Origin: Geothrix edaphica
GTDB lineage: Bacteria; Acidobacteriota; Holophagae; Holophagales; Holophagaceae
NCBI RefSeq assembly: GCF_030268045.1
Contig: NZ_BSDC01000001.1
Span: 1,550,001-1,614,000, forward strand
Length of the DNA: 64,000 bases
Direction of reading: 5' to 3'
Below are positions 18,049 to 25,477 of the stretch, one piece after another. Within the stretch, counting starts at the first letter, position 1, and every line of letters begins with the position of its first letter. Under the pieces are notes generated by a model. It was given only the letters and a program-made list of their open reading frames with translations, made no database searches and was not told the origin of the DNA. Both the position numbers and the translations under genes were made by a program.

Positions 18049-18336
18049 CTACTTCTTCTTTGCCGGAGCCTTGGCAGCGGCTTTGGCTTCAATCTTCGTC
18101 GCCACCTGCTTGTAGGTGACGGTCACCTTGTCGCCGACCTTGAGGGCATCCTTGCCCGCGGTGCCGCCGTCGGTGTAGAACCGCCAGGCTTCCTTGCCGA
18201 GGTCCAGGGTGAAGCTGTCGGGGGCCACTTCCTTCACGGTGCCGGTCTTCTGGTAGCTGGCGGCCGCGGCGGCCCAACCGAGGGCGGCGCCCAGGATGGC
18301 CGTGGCCGAAAGGACGACAAGCGACTTCATGCGCAT
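18049..18336 (-). CDS. Small exported protein with lysine/alanine-rich tail
   Basis: 95 residues. N-terminal signal peptide (MRMKSLVVLSATAILGAALG, cleavage probably after the alanine run), then one small beta-rich domain (TGTVKEVAPDSFTLDL, LKVGDKVTVTYKQ) resembling single-domain periplasmic proteins with an OB- or DUF5666-like fold. It ends in a low-complexity KAAAKAPAKKK tail. The ATG at 18336 has AAGGAG at 6-7 nt; an upstream in-frame start does not. It lies 57 nt downstream of ispH-ubiA on the same strand. The function is not recognised. Confidence 0.75.
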   Translation of the reverse strand: MRMKSLVVLSATAILGAALGWAAAAASYQKTGTVKEVAPDSFTLDLGKEAWRFYTDGGTAGKDALKVGDKVTVTYKQVATKIEAKAAAKAPAKKK

Positions 18337-18393
18337 GAGGCTCTCCTTGAAAAGGTGCCCCAAGGCTAGCAGTCCCCCACGAAAGGGCAAGAA

Positions 18394-20115
18394 CTACACG
18401 ATGGCCAGCAAACCCACCAGCCAGAAGCTCAGGTCCACGCTCAGCTCGAAGCGGTGTTTCCCGGCGGTGAACCGCTCGTGGAACAGCCAGAGGTACAGCA
18501 TCGGATAGGCCGCGCAGACCACCAGGACCAGGGCCACAGCCAGGGGGTGCCCATGCTGGCGGTTGTCGAAGGTGAGCCAGAGGGTGCCGGCGAGCAGCGT
18601 CCCAAGGAGCCCCACCAGCACCGCCTTGGTGGCCGACTTGCCCATGAGGATCGGCAGGGTCTCCTTCCCCACGATCTGGTCGTTCTGCATGTCCCGGATC
18701 TCGTAGATCACCGTGCGGACGAAGGCCAGGACGCCCACGAGGAAGATGGCCGCGAACGCGCGGAGGTCCCAGATCCGGCCCTCCTGCCAGACGGGCATGA
18801 TGACGGCCACCGTGGCCAGGGCCAGGGCCACCACCACGTCCTTGGAACCCGGGATGTTCCGCAGGCTGAAGGTGCGCCCGCCCAGTTGGAAGCGCCGCTT
18901 GTAGCCAGCGCCCACCACGGAGGCGCCCGCCGCCACGGCCAGGGCCTTAAGGCCCAGCGTGGCCGAGAGTCCCAGGGTGAGGGCCAGGGCCACCAGGCCC
19001 GCGCCCAGCAGCACCTTGCGGTTGCGCTCCAGGAACCGCGCCCGGGCCGGGCCCTTGGCGCCGACCCCCAGCGGGTCCAGGAAGGGGGTCAGCAGGTACA
19101 TGGCCAGCACGTAGGTTCCCGCCAGGAGCGGGTAGCGCCAGCCCAGGGGCAGGCCCAGCCACTTGTGCACGCCGAGGGTCATGAAGGCCGCCCCCGTGGC
19201 CAGCAGCGACGAGCTGCCGAAGGCCGCCTGGAGGAAGCTGCGCCAGCGGCTGGGACCGTCGCCCAGCTGCTCCAGCACGTCCACCACCTCATCCACCAGC
19301 CAGGTGGGGGTGGAGGCGCCGGCCAGCACGCCCACGGTCTCGCGGCCGGTGAACGCCCGGAGATCCAGTTCCGCGGCGGTTTCGACGTACTGTACGGGCT
19401 TGCCATAGTGATGCGCCAGCTCGGCCAGGTGCTTGGTGTTGCTGGAGGCCTTGCCGCCCACGACGATGACCGTGTCGACCGTCCGGGCCAGCTCCCGAGC
19501 CTCATCCTGGCGCATCCAGGTGTCCTCGCAGATGGTGTTCTCGAACACGGCATCCACGGCGCGGGTCCGGATGTAGTCGGTGATGGTGTGGTAGTCCTTC
19601 ACCGTGAAAGTGGTCTGGGCCACCACCAGCACCTTCTTGAGCTGCTCGTCCGTCAGGGCCTCGGCCTCGGCCATGTTCGACACGATGAGGCTGCCGCTGT
19701 CCGCGAAGCTGCGGTGGGCCACACTCTCTGCATGGCCATGGCTGCCCAGGATCACCGTGAAGTAGCCCTTGGGGCTCCACTTCTTGATCTTGTGGTGGAC
19801 CTTGGCCACCTCGGGACAGGTGGCGTTGACGATCTTCAGCTCGCCCTTGGCCTGGCGCTCCTTGAGGCCCCGCAGGTCCTGGATGGGGATGCCGTGGGCG
19901 CGGATCACCACCGTGCCCGCCTGCACCTTGTCCGGCGCCTCCGCCACGGCCACACCCCGCCTGCCGATGAGCTCGAGCGCCTGGGGATTGTGGATGAGCG
20001 GACCCAGCGTCTGCACGGTGCGGCCATCGTTGCGCACCGAGGCCTCCAGCACCGCGTCCATGGCGCGCTTCACGCCCCAACAGAAACCGGCGGTCTTGGC
20101 GACGATCACTTTCAT
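18394..20115 (-). CDS. ispH: IspH (HMBPP reductase) fused to a UbiA-type prenyltransferase domain
   Basis: Two-domain protein, 573 residues; ordinary IspH is about 280-320. Residues 1-285 are IspH, the last MEP-pathway enzyme, which makes IPP and DMAPP. All three [4Fe-4S] cysteines are present: C12 (AGFCWGVK), C100 (NATCPEV) and C196 (TICEDTW), as is the TxxR/K-type region. Residues 300-573 are polytopic (about 8 helices) and resemble the UbiA superfamily. The second Asp-rich motif is clear (IRDMQNDQIVGKETLP, 473-488); the first is weakly conserved (FLDPLG near 345 with ARARFLERNR). The reading frame is continuous, with no sign of assembly error. An IscR-like site covers its promoter. Confidence 0.9.
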   Translation of the reverse strand: MKVIVAKTAGFCWGVKRAMDAVLEASVRNDGRTVQTLGPLIHNPQALELIGRRGVAVAEAPDKVQAGTVVIRAHGIPIQDLRGLKERQAKGELKIVNATCPEVAKVHHKIKKWSPKGYFTVILGSHGHAESVAHRSFADSGSLIVSNMAEAEALTDEQLKKVLVVAQTTFTVKDYHTITDYIRTRAVDAVFENTICEDTWMRQDEARELARTVDTVIVVGGKASSNTKHLAELAHHYGKPVQYVETAAELDLRAFTGRETVGVLAGASTPTWLVDEVVDVLEQLGDGPSRWRSFLQAAFGSSSLLATGAAFMTLGVHKWLGLPLGWRYPLLAGTYVLAMYLLTPFLDPLGVGAKGPARARFLERNRKVLLGAGLVALALTLGLSATLGLKALAVAAGASVVGAGYKRRFQLGGRTFSLRNIPGSKDVVVALALATVAVIMPVWQEGRIWDLRAFAAIFLVGVLAFVRTVIYEIRDMQNDQIVGKETLPILMGKSATKAVLVGLLGTLLAGTLWLTFDNRQHGHPLAVALVLVVCAAYPMLYLWLFHERFTAGKHRFELSVDLSFWLVGLLAIV

Positions 20116-20126
20116 GGAAGCCCCAC

Positions 20127-20151
20127 AATCCTGACTGAGTTGGTCAGGTTA
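20127..20151 (-). promoter_or_regulatory. IscR-type (Rrf2 family) operator candidate upstream of ispH
   Basis: On the minus strand this 25-bp dyad has half-sites CCTGAC and GTCAGG around CAACTCA. It matches about 19 of 25 positions of the type 1 IscR consensus (ATASYYGACTRWWWYAGTC followed by RRSTAT). It lies directly downstream of the -10 hexamer, over the likely transcription start, about 12-36 nt before the ispH ATG. Repression or derepression by iron-sulfur status would suit a [4Fe-4S] enzyme. The consensus comparison is from memory. Confidence 0.5.
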
Positions 20152-20154
20152 TTT

Positions 20155-20160
20155 ATCATA
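20155..20160 (-). promoter_or_regulatory. -10 element of the ispH promoter
   Basis: Minus strand TATGAT, followed by the AT-rich AAATAA and then the IscR-like dyad. No convincing -35 hexamer lies 16-18 bp upstream (the sequence there is GC-rich). Confidence 0.4.
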
Positions 20161-20211
20161 GCGCTCCCACCCCGTGGACGCACGAGGTGAGATGGCACCT
20201 GGAACCCCGGC

Positions 20212-21123
20212 CTACTTCCGGGCCGGGACCTGGATCATGGGCGTGGCGCCGCCCATGGGGGTGATGATCAGGTTGCCCTTGGCGCCGATGTCCCGCAGGG
20301 CCTGGATGCGCTGGTACTCGATGATCTGGGGCGTCAGGCTCTGGCTCACGATCTGCTGGGCCTTGGCCTGGCCTTCGGCTTCGATGCGCTTGCGCTCGGC
20401 CTCCTGCTTCTCCTTCTGGAGCACGAAGGCCATCTTCTGGGCATCCTGGTCCGCGCTGATCTTGTCGTTGATGGACTTGGTGATCTGGTCCGGCAGGATG
20501 ACATTGCGGAGCAGCATCTGCTCCAGGGAGATGCCCCGGGCCTCGAAGGCCGCCTTGAGCGTCTTCGACACCTGTTCCACGAACGCCTGGCGTTTGGAAG
20601 TATAGAGCTCGGTGGCAGACAGGCTCGCGGCGGCGTCCCGCAGGCTGGCGCGGATCTCGCTGCGCACGATCCGGTCCTCCACATCGGGTCCGATGGTGCG
20701 GTAGATCTCCGGCAGGCGCGCCTGCTGGAGCGAGTAGAAGATGGTGGCGTCCAGCTTCACGGTGAGGCCATCACTGGTGATGACCGAGATGGAATCATCA
20801 CCCCGCTTCTGGCCCTCGTCGGCAACGGTCGACATGGTGTAGTTCCGGGTGCGGACTTCCATCTCCACCACCTGGGCGAAGGGATTGATGAAGTGGAGAC
20901 CTGAAGGCAGGGGCTCATTGTTCACCTTGCCGAACAGCACCTGGATCCCCGCCTGCCCCGGGGGCACGATGACCGCCATGGAGGCCAGCAGGACGACCAC
21001 ACCCAAGCCCAGCCCCACCCACTGCACGATGATCAGACGGGCGGACAGGGGATACCCGACCTTGGTCTTCCATCGCCAAGCCAGGGCACCTACGACGAAC
21101 AGCAGCAGAGCGATGAGGACCAC
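20212..21123 (-). CDS. SPFH/prohibitin family membrane protein
   Basis: 303 residues. Two N-terminal hydrophobic segments (about 1-15 and 30-52) are followed by an SPFH (band 7) domain (about 52-220; VIVPPGQAGIQVLFGKV, GLHFINPF) and a charged coiled coil (about 220-265; QKEKQEAERKRIEAEGQAKA). It likely forms a ring-like membrane scaffold that modulates proteases or quality control, as prohibitins and HflK/C do. No protease gene is adjacent. The start is GTG at 21123 with GGAGG 6 nt upstream. The C terminus is ITPMGGATPMIQVPARK. Confidence 0.9.
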   Translation of the reverse strand: MVLIALLLFVVGALAWRWKTKVGYPLSARLIIVQWVGLGLGVVVLLASMAVIVPPGQAGIQVLFGKVNNEPLPSGLHFINPFAQVVEMEVRTRNYTMSTVADEGQKRGDDSISVITSDGLTVKLDATIFYSLQQARLPEIYRTIGPDVEDRIVRSEIRASLRDAAASLSATELYTSKRQAFVEQVSKTLKAAFEARGISLEQMLLRNVILPDQITKSINDKISADQDAQKMAFVLQKEKQEAERKRIEAEGQAKAQQIVSQSLTPQIIEYQRIQALRDIGAKGNLIITPMGGATPMIQVPARK

Positions 21124-21180
21124 GGAATACCTCCAAGGGGCGGGTCAGGTTAACAGGGCCCATTCTGCAGGCTTGCACCA

Positions 21181-21210
21181 AGAACGAAGCCCCCACCTTG
21201 CGGCGGGGGC
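21181..21210 (-). terminator. Intrinsic terminator after qNOR
   Basis: On the minus strand, a GC hairpin GCCCCCGCC / GGTGGGGGC with a 4-nt loop (one A-C mismatch) is followed by TTCGTTCTT. It lies 22 nt past the qNOR stop and before the SPFH gene, so those two genes are probably separate units. Confidence 0.65.
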
Positions 21211-21231
21211 CTCGTCTGTGGGCGGAAGACC

Positions 21232-23463
21232 TCAGTCCTCGTTCAGGGCGAAGGCAGGGGCGCCATCCACTTCTTCACGGGCGGGTCGGGTTTCCTCGGC
21301 GGTCCTCCAGTTCCAGGCGCCGATGACGGCCTTGAAGGTGAAGATGATCACGGCAAGGGCGCCGAGGCCGAAGAGCGTGTCGCCGGGCATGCGCAGCCAG
21401 GTGAAGGCGCGCATCAGGGGCGACTGCACCACCTCGGCGCTGCGGGCATACCAGGTGCCGTGCTCGAGACTCTGGGCGACCTGGTAGAAGCCGCTGGGGA
21501 TCAGGGACAGCGCCAGCATCAGGACCAGACCCAGGTTCAGGCCCCAGAAGCCCCACTTCAGCCACTTCTCGTCCCAGGCCTTGTCCGGCGTCATGCCGCG
21601 CAGGGCGAAGAGCATGAGGGAGATCGCCAGGAAGCCGTAGACTCCGAAGAGCGCGGCGTGGCTGTGGATGGGCGTGGTGTTGAGGCCCTGGCCGAAGTAG
21701 AGCACGGAGGGCGGGTTGATGAGCATGCCGAAGACGCCGGCACCCAGCAGGTTCCAGAAGCAGACCGCCGCGAAGAACTTGAAGGGCCACTCGTAGCCGC
21801 TGCCGAGGGCGCGGCCGGCCTTCAGGCTCATGGCGATCTCGAAGCCCACGATGGTGAGGGGCACGATCTCCAGGGCGCTGAACACGGAGCCCAGGGCCGC
21901 GATGGAGGCTGGCGAGCCCGTGTAGTAGAGGTGGTGGAAGGTGCCGATGACGCCGCTGCCCAGGAACAGGCCCATGGAGAGGCTCACGGCGCGCAGCGCG
22001 GTGCTCTCGCGCAGCAGGCCCATGCGGGTGGAGAGCAGCGCGATGGCGACGGTGGCGAAGACCTCGAAGAAGCCCTCCACCCAGAGGTGGACCACCCACC
22101 AGCGCCAGTATTCGGCCATGGCGATGTGGGTCTCGCGGGTGTACATGAAGCCCGCGGAGTAGAAGAGCGGAATGGCGATGGCCGACAGCACGAAGAGCTT
22201 GAGCAGGCCCAGGCGACCCTTCTCGCCCTTCAGGGCGGGCAGCAGCGAGCGCAGCACCAGCACCAGCCAGATGACCATGCCCAGGGTGAGCAGGATCTGC
22301 CAGAGGCGGCCCAGCTCCACATATTCATAGCCCTGGTGGCCCAGCATGAAGGAGCCGGAGAGCTTGCCCACGATGGCCTGGTGCGCGCCGGCGAGGGCGC
22401 CGACGACGACCACGACCAGGGCCGCCAGCAGGCCGGCGACGCCGAGCCACTGGCCCTTGGGCTCCTTGGCGCTAAGCTTGGGCCCCAGGTAGAGGCCCGT
22501 GGCCAGCCAGCAGGTGGCGATCCAGAAGACGGCCAGCTGCAGGTGCCAGGTGCGGGAGGCCGCATAGGGCAGGATGTGCGACAGATCCAGACCGTAGAGC
22601 CCGTTGCCTTCCACCGCGTCGTGGGCCGTCATGACGCCCATGCCGATCTGGACCAGGAACAGGGCCATGGCCACGGCGAAGTAGATGGCGGACCAGCGCT
22701 GGCTGGGAGTGGCCGGAGCCGGGGGAATGGGCTTGGGATCCGGGAACTCCTCAGCCGGCTGGGTGGCGTGATGCCAGACCATGAGACCCACGCCCAGGAT
22801 CAGCAGGATGATGGAGAGGATGCTCCAGAGGTGGCTGATGGGCGTGATGGTGTTGCCCACGAGGGGCTCCTGGGGCCAGTTCTGGGTGTAGCTGTGGTCC
22901 GCGCCGGGACGGCGGGCCGCGGCGGACCAGGCCGTCCACAGCCAGAAGTCGGCCACCCGCTCGCCCTCCTGCGCCGTGGGGATCCACCGGGCAGGAATGG
23001 CCGCATCCTTGTCGCCTTCCACGGCGATCTTCGCCAGCTCGGCGCGGGTCTTCAGGTAGGCGGCGGCCTGGGCGGCGCCGAGGGTCAGCGTGCCCGTGGA
23101 TGATTCATACCTATTATTCTGAAATACGGATACGGTGCTGGCCTTGGCGTCGGCCATGGAGACCCCCTGGGCCTTCACGCCGTCAAGGGTGTGCGCAGCC
23201 CACTGGTGCAGGGCCTTGGCGGACCAGTCCGGCGCCAGGTAAGCCCCGTGACCCCAGATGGAACCAATGTGCTGGCCGCCGTGGCCAAGGTAGCTCACCT
23301 GGCCTTCCAGGATCTGGCCGGGTCCCACCAGCTGGGTGCCGTCCTCCGCCACCACCCGCTGCGGGATGGGAGGCGCGTTCTGGGCGATCTGCCTGCCGCC
23401 CAATCCCAGCACGCCGAAGCCCGCGAGGAGCACCAGCAACACCAGCCACCACCTTGCTTTCAT
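21232..23463 (-). CDS. norZ: Quinol-dependent nitric oxide reductase (qNOR)
   Basis: Single-subunit qNOR, 743 residues. An N-terminal anchor and NorC-like periplasmic domain without haem c (about 1-215) is fused to a NorB-like 12-helix haem-copper-oxidase domain. Signatures: YWRWWVVHLWVEGFFEVF (metal-site Glu and His), TFHHLYYTG (two haem/FeB histidines) and THIHSHAALFGV-like PIHSHAALFGVYG. It reduces NO to N2O with menaquinol or ubiquinol. No nirS/nirK is nearby, so detoxification is as likely as denitrification. The ATG at 23463 has AAGGAGGT. Residues near the NNRYESS motif are encoded by an unusual AT-rich run of codons. Confidence 0.95.
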   Translation of the reverse strand: MKARWWLVLLVLLAGFGVLGLGGRQIAQNAPPIPQRVVAEDGTQLVGPGQILEGQVSYLGHGGQHIGSIWGHGAYLAPDWSAKALHQWAAHTLDGVKAQGVSMADAKASTVSVFQNNRYESSTGTLTLGAAQAAAYLKTRAELAKIAVEGDKDAAIPARWIPTAQEGERVADFWLWTAWSAAARRPGADHSYTQNWPQEPLVGNTITPISHLWSILSIILLILGVGLMVWHHATQPAEEFPDPKPIPPAPATPSQRWSAIYFAVAMALFLVQIGMGVMTAHDAVEGNGLYGLDLSHILPYAASRTWHLQLAVFWIATCWLATGLYLGPKLSAKEPKGQWLGVAGLLAALVVVVVGALAGAHQAIVGKLSGSFMLGHQGYEYVELGRLWQILLTLGMVIWLVLVLRSLLPALKGEKGRLGLLKLFVLSAIAIPLFYSAGFMYTRETHIAMAEYWRWWVVHLWVEGFFEVFATVAIALLSTRMGLLRESTALRAVSLSMGLFLGSGVIGTFHHLYYTGSPASIAALGSVFSALEIVPLTIVGFEIAMSLKAGRALGSGYEWPFKFFAAVCFWNLLGAGVFGMLINPPSVLYFGQGLNTTPIHSHAALFGVYGFLAISLMLFALRGMTPDKAWDEKWLKWGFWGLNLGLVLMLALSLIPSGFYQVAQSLEHGTWYARSAEVVQSPLMRAFTWLRMPGDTLFGLGALAVIIFTFKAVIGAWNWRTAEETRPAREEVDGAPAFALNED

Positions 23464-23525
23464 GGAAACCTCCTTCATGCCCGCACCGGGCGCCGGGAAG
23501 CAGTGTTCCACAATTCTCCATATTT

Positions 23526-23549
23526 AGGACCATTAATTCTTAATTGTGA
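23526..23549 (-). promoter_or_regulatory. Putative NO-responsive operator upstream of qNOR
   Basis: On the minus strand it begins TCACAATTAAGAATT and ends in TGGTCCT. It is AT-rich in a GC-rich neighbourhood. It is 19/24 identical, in the same orientation, to the element at 28802-28825 upstream of the DUF438/hemerythrin gene. Its near end is 62 nt upstream of the qNOR ATG. A TAAATA -10-like sequence directly follows. Confidence 0.5.
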
Positions 23550-23676
23550 CCTCGAGCACGCCGGCCGGGCTGGGTCGGATGCCTTGCGCCCTCTGGCAAA
23601 ACCACTGGCCCTGGAAGGCAGATTCCAAGTACCTTGGCCTAGGCACGCCTGATCTCTGAAAGGGAATTCCCGTCCC

Positions 23677-24117
23677 ATGGCCCATCCCGCCCTCCTGCCC
23701 GTCGTCCTCACCTGCAACACGGACCTGCGCTTCATCGACCTCATCCAGGTGGTGGGCGCGGAGTTCCTGAAGCACCTCAGCTTCACCCAGGAGGACGGCG
23801 AGCGACTGTGGCTGGCGATCCAGGAGGGCATCGCCAACGCCATGCGCCACGGCAACAAGCTGGACCGGGACAAGCCCGTGAAGGTGACCTTCACCCCCAA
23901 GACCGACCGCTTCGAGATCCGCATCGAGGATCGCGGCCCCGGCGTGGATCTGGAGGCCCTGCCCGATCCGAACCTGCCCGAGAACCTGCTGAAGCCGGGC
24001 GGCCGGGGCGTCTTCTTCATGCGCCAGGTCATGGACGAGGTGCACATGGAGCGCCATCCCGCGGGCTCCACCCTGGTGCTGGTGAAGGCCCGGAAAGTGC
24101 GGGAAGCCCACGCATGA
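23677..24117 (+). CDS. RsbW-like anti-sigma/serine kinase ATP-binding protein
   Basis: 146 residues, a lone HATPase_c_2 (GHKL) domain. ATP-binding motifs: N box AIQEGIANAMRHGNK, G1 IEDRGPGVD and G2 GGRGVFFMRQ, as in RsbW/SpoIIAB-type switch kinases. Such proteins bind sigma factors or phosphorylate STAS antagonists in partner-switching systems. No STAS, PP2C or sigma gene is adjacent, so the partner is elsewhere. The next gene's ATG overlaps its stop (ATGA), which couples it to the CDF-like membrane protein. Confidence 0.88.
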   Translation: MAHPALLPVVLTCNTDLRFIDLIQVVGAEFLKHLSFTQEDGERLWLAIQEGIANAMRHGNKLDRDKPVKVTFTPKTDRFEIRIEDRGPGVDLEALPDPNLPENLLKPGGRGVFFMRQVMDEVHMERHPAGSTLVLVKARKVREAHA

Positions 24118-24737
24118 ACGGCGTGGACTGGCGCCGCCGGGCGCTCTGGCTGGCGGGGTTCACGATCGCCTACAACCTGCTGGAAGGCCTGGTGTCCATG
24201 GCCTTCGGCTGGGCGGACGACTCGGTCGCCCTCTTCGGCTTCGGCGCCGACAGCTTCATCGAAGTGGCCTCGGCCCTGCTCGTGCTCTGGAAGCTGCTGG
24301 ACCACGGCAACCTCGAGCGGGAAAGGAAGGCCACGCGCGGCATCGGCCGCCTGTTCCTGGGCCTGGCCCTGGGCATCGCCGGGGGGGCCATCCTCCAGCT
24401 CACGGCCCGCACCCACCCGCCCACCACGGTGCCCGGACTCGTCATCTCGGCGCTCTCCCTGGCCTTCATGGTCTTCCTGTGGCGCGCCAAGCTGAAGACG
24501 GCCAGGGCCCTGGACAGCGCCACCGTGGCCGCCGACGCGGCCTGCAGCCGGGCCTGCATCCAGCTCTCCTTGGTGCTCTTCGCGGGCAGCCTGCTCTTCC
24601 TGCTCTTCCCCGCCCTCTGGTGGGTGGATGCGGCGGCCGCCCTGGCCCTGGCGTTCCTCATCGGGAAGGAAGGGCTTGGCATGGTCCGCGCCGCGAACAG
24701 CGACTGCTTCACCGGTGGGTGCGGCTGTGGGCACTAG
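24114..24737 (+). CDS. Cation-efflux (CDF)-like transmembrane protein lacking the cytoplasmic domain
   Basis: 207 residues with about six transmembrane helices. The first 50 residues match the CDF pattern (YNLLEGLVSMAFG, SVALFGFGADSFIEVASALLVLW), including the helix-2 aspartate. A typical CDF is about 300 residues with a C-terminal metal-sensing domain; here the protein ends just after helix 6 with a cysteine/histidine tail (CFTGGCGCGH) that could bind metal. The metal-site DxxxD of helix 5 appears as DSATVAADAACS. Coupled to the RsbW-like gene by a 4-nt overlap. It may be a transporter or a membrane sensor. Confidence 0.75.
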   Translation: MNGVDWRRRALWLAGFTIAYNLLEGLVSMAFGWADDSVALFGFGADSFIEVASALLVLWKLLDHGNLERERKATRGIGRLFLGLALGIAGGAILQLTARTHPPTTVPGLVISALSLAFMVFLWRAKLKTARALDSATVAADAACSRACIQLSLVLFAGSLLFLLFPALWWVDAAAALALAFLIGKEGLGMVRAANSDCFTGGCGCGH

Positions 24738-24740
24738 GCC

Positions 24741-25070
24741 CTAGGACCGCACCTGCTGGTTGATGAAGCCGCACTCGGCGGGCACGCGGATGTAGAACAT
24801 GGACTGCCCTTCCTGCTCGATGAAGGCGATCAGGCGCACCGCCTCTTCCTCCGTGGCCATGAAGGTCACTTCCACAGGCAGGTCGCCCGCCAGTTCGATG
24901 AAGTGGTCCGCGTGGATGAGGCCGTGGCGGCCGAAACCGGCGATGGCCTTGAAGGCGGTGCCCCCTTTGAGGCCGAGCCTGCGGGCCTCCTTCAGCAGCC
25001 ACTCATAGACCAGGATCCCGTGGTGGGTCCGGTCTTCCTGGACGAAGAAGGTCAGGTAGGTGCCCTTCAT
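24741..25070 (-). CDS. DUF190 family protein (PII-like, FluC partner)
   Basis: 109 residues. Small ferredoxin-like/PII-fold protein of the DUF190 family, often encoded beside fluoride channels (GTAFKAIAGFGRHG and HADHFIELAGDLPVEVTF are typical). It starts 9 nt after the fluC stop on the same strand, so it belongs to the same unit. A regulatory or nucleotide-binding role is suggested by the fold but is not shown here. Confidence 0.88.
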   Translation of the reverse strand: MKGTYLTFFVQEDRTHHGILVYEWLLKEARRLGLKGGTAFKAIAGFGRHGLIHADHFIELAGDLPVEVTFMATEEEAVRLIAFIEQEGQSMFYIRVPAECGFINQQVRS

Positions 25071-25079
25071 GACGCCTCC

Positions 25080-25466
25080 TCAGGCTTTCACGAACGCCTT
25101 CACCGTCAGCAGCCCCAGCAGGGTCATGGACAGGGAACCCGCCAGGTGGACGGCCATGTGGCCGGCGGCCCAGGCGTACTCGCCGCGGGTCAGCAGGTGG
25201 ACCGCCTCCGCCGAGAAGGTGGAGAACGTGGTGAGTCCTCCCAGGAAGCCCGTGATGATGAGGAGCCTCGCTTCAGGCGCCAGTCCCGGATGCTGGGTGA
25301 ACACGGCCACGGCCACGCCCACAAGGTAGCCCCCCAGCAGGTTCGCCGCCAGGGTTCCGAGCGGAAGCGACGGGAGCATGGGATTCAGCAGGGCGCCCAG
25401 GCCCCAGCGCAGCCACGCGCCCAGAGCCGCGCCGATGCCCACCGCCAGAAACGAATAGATAGCCAT
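25080..25466 (-). CDS. fluC: Fluoride efflux channel FluC/CrcB
   Basis: 128 residues, four transmembrane helices, the usual size for a Fluc monomer. Diagnostic motifs are [23 protein letters not shown] (pore asparagine) and [13 protein letters not shown] (central Na+ site and phenylalanine box). It exports fluoride as a dual-topology dimer. I found no fluoride riboswitch in the 11 nt upstream; the gene probably relies on the transcript of the upstream YibQ-like gene. Confidence 0.95.
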   Translation of the reverse strand: MAIYSFLAVGIGAALGAWLRWGLGALLNPMLPSLPLGTLAANLLGGYLVGVAVAVFTQHPGLAPEARLLIITGFLGGLTTFSTFSAEAVHLLTRGEYAWAAGHMAVHLAGSLSMTLLGLLTVKAFVKA

Positions 25467-25477
25467 TCCCCATCATC

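Noticed and set aside
23464-23560. A sigma-54/NorR-type promoter before qNOR
   Set aside because: TGGAACACTGC near the start has the wrong GG-to-GC spacing, and no pair of NorR half-sites is visible.
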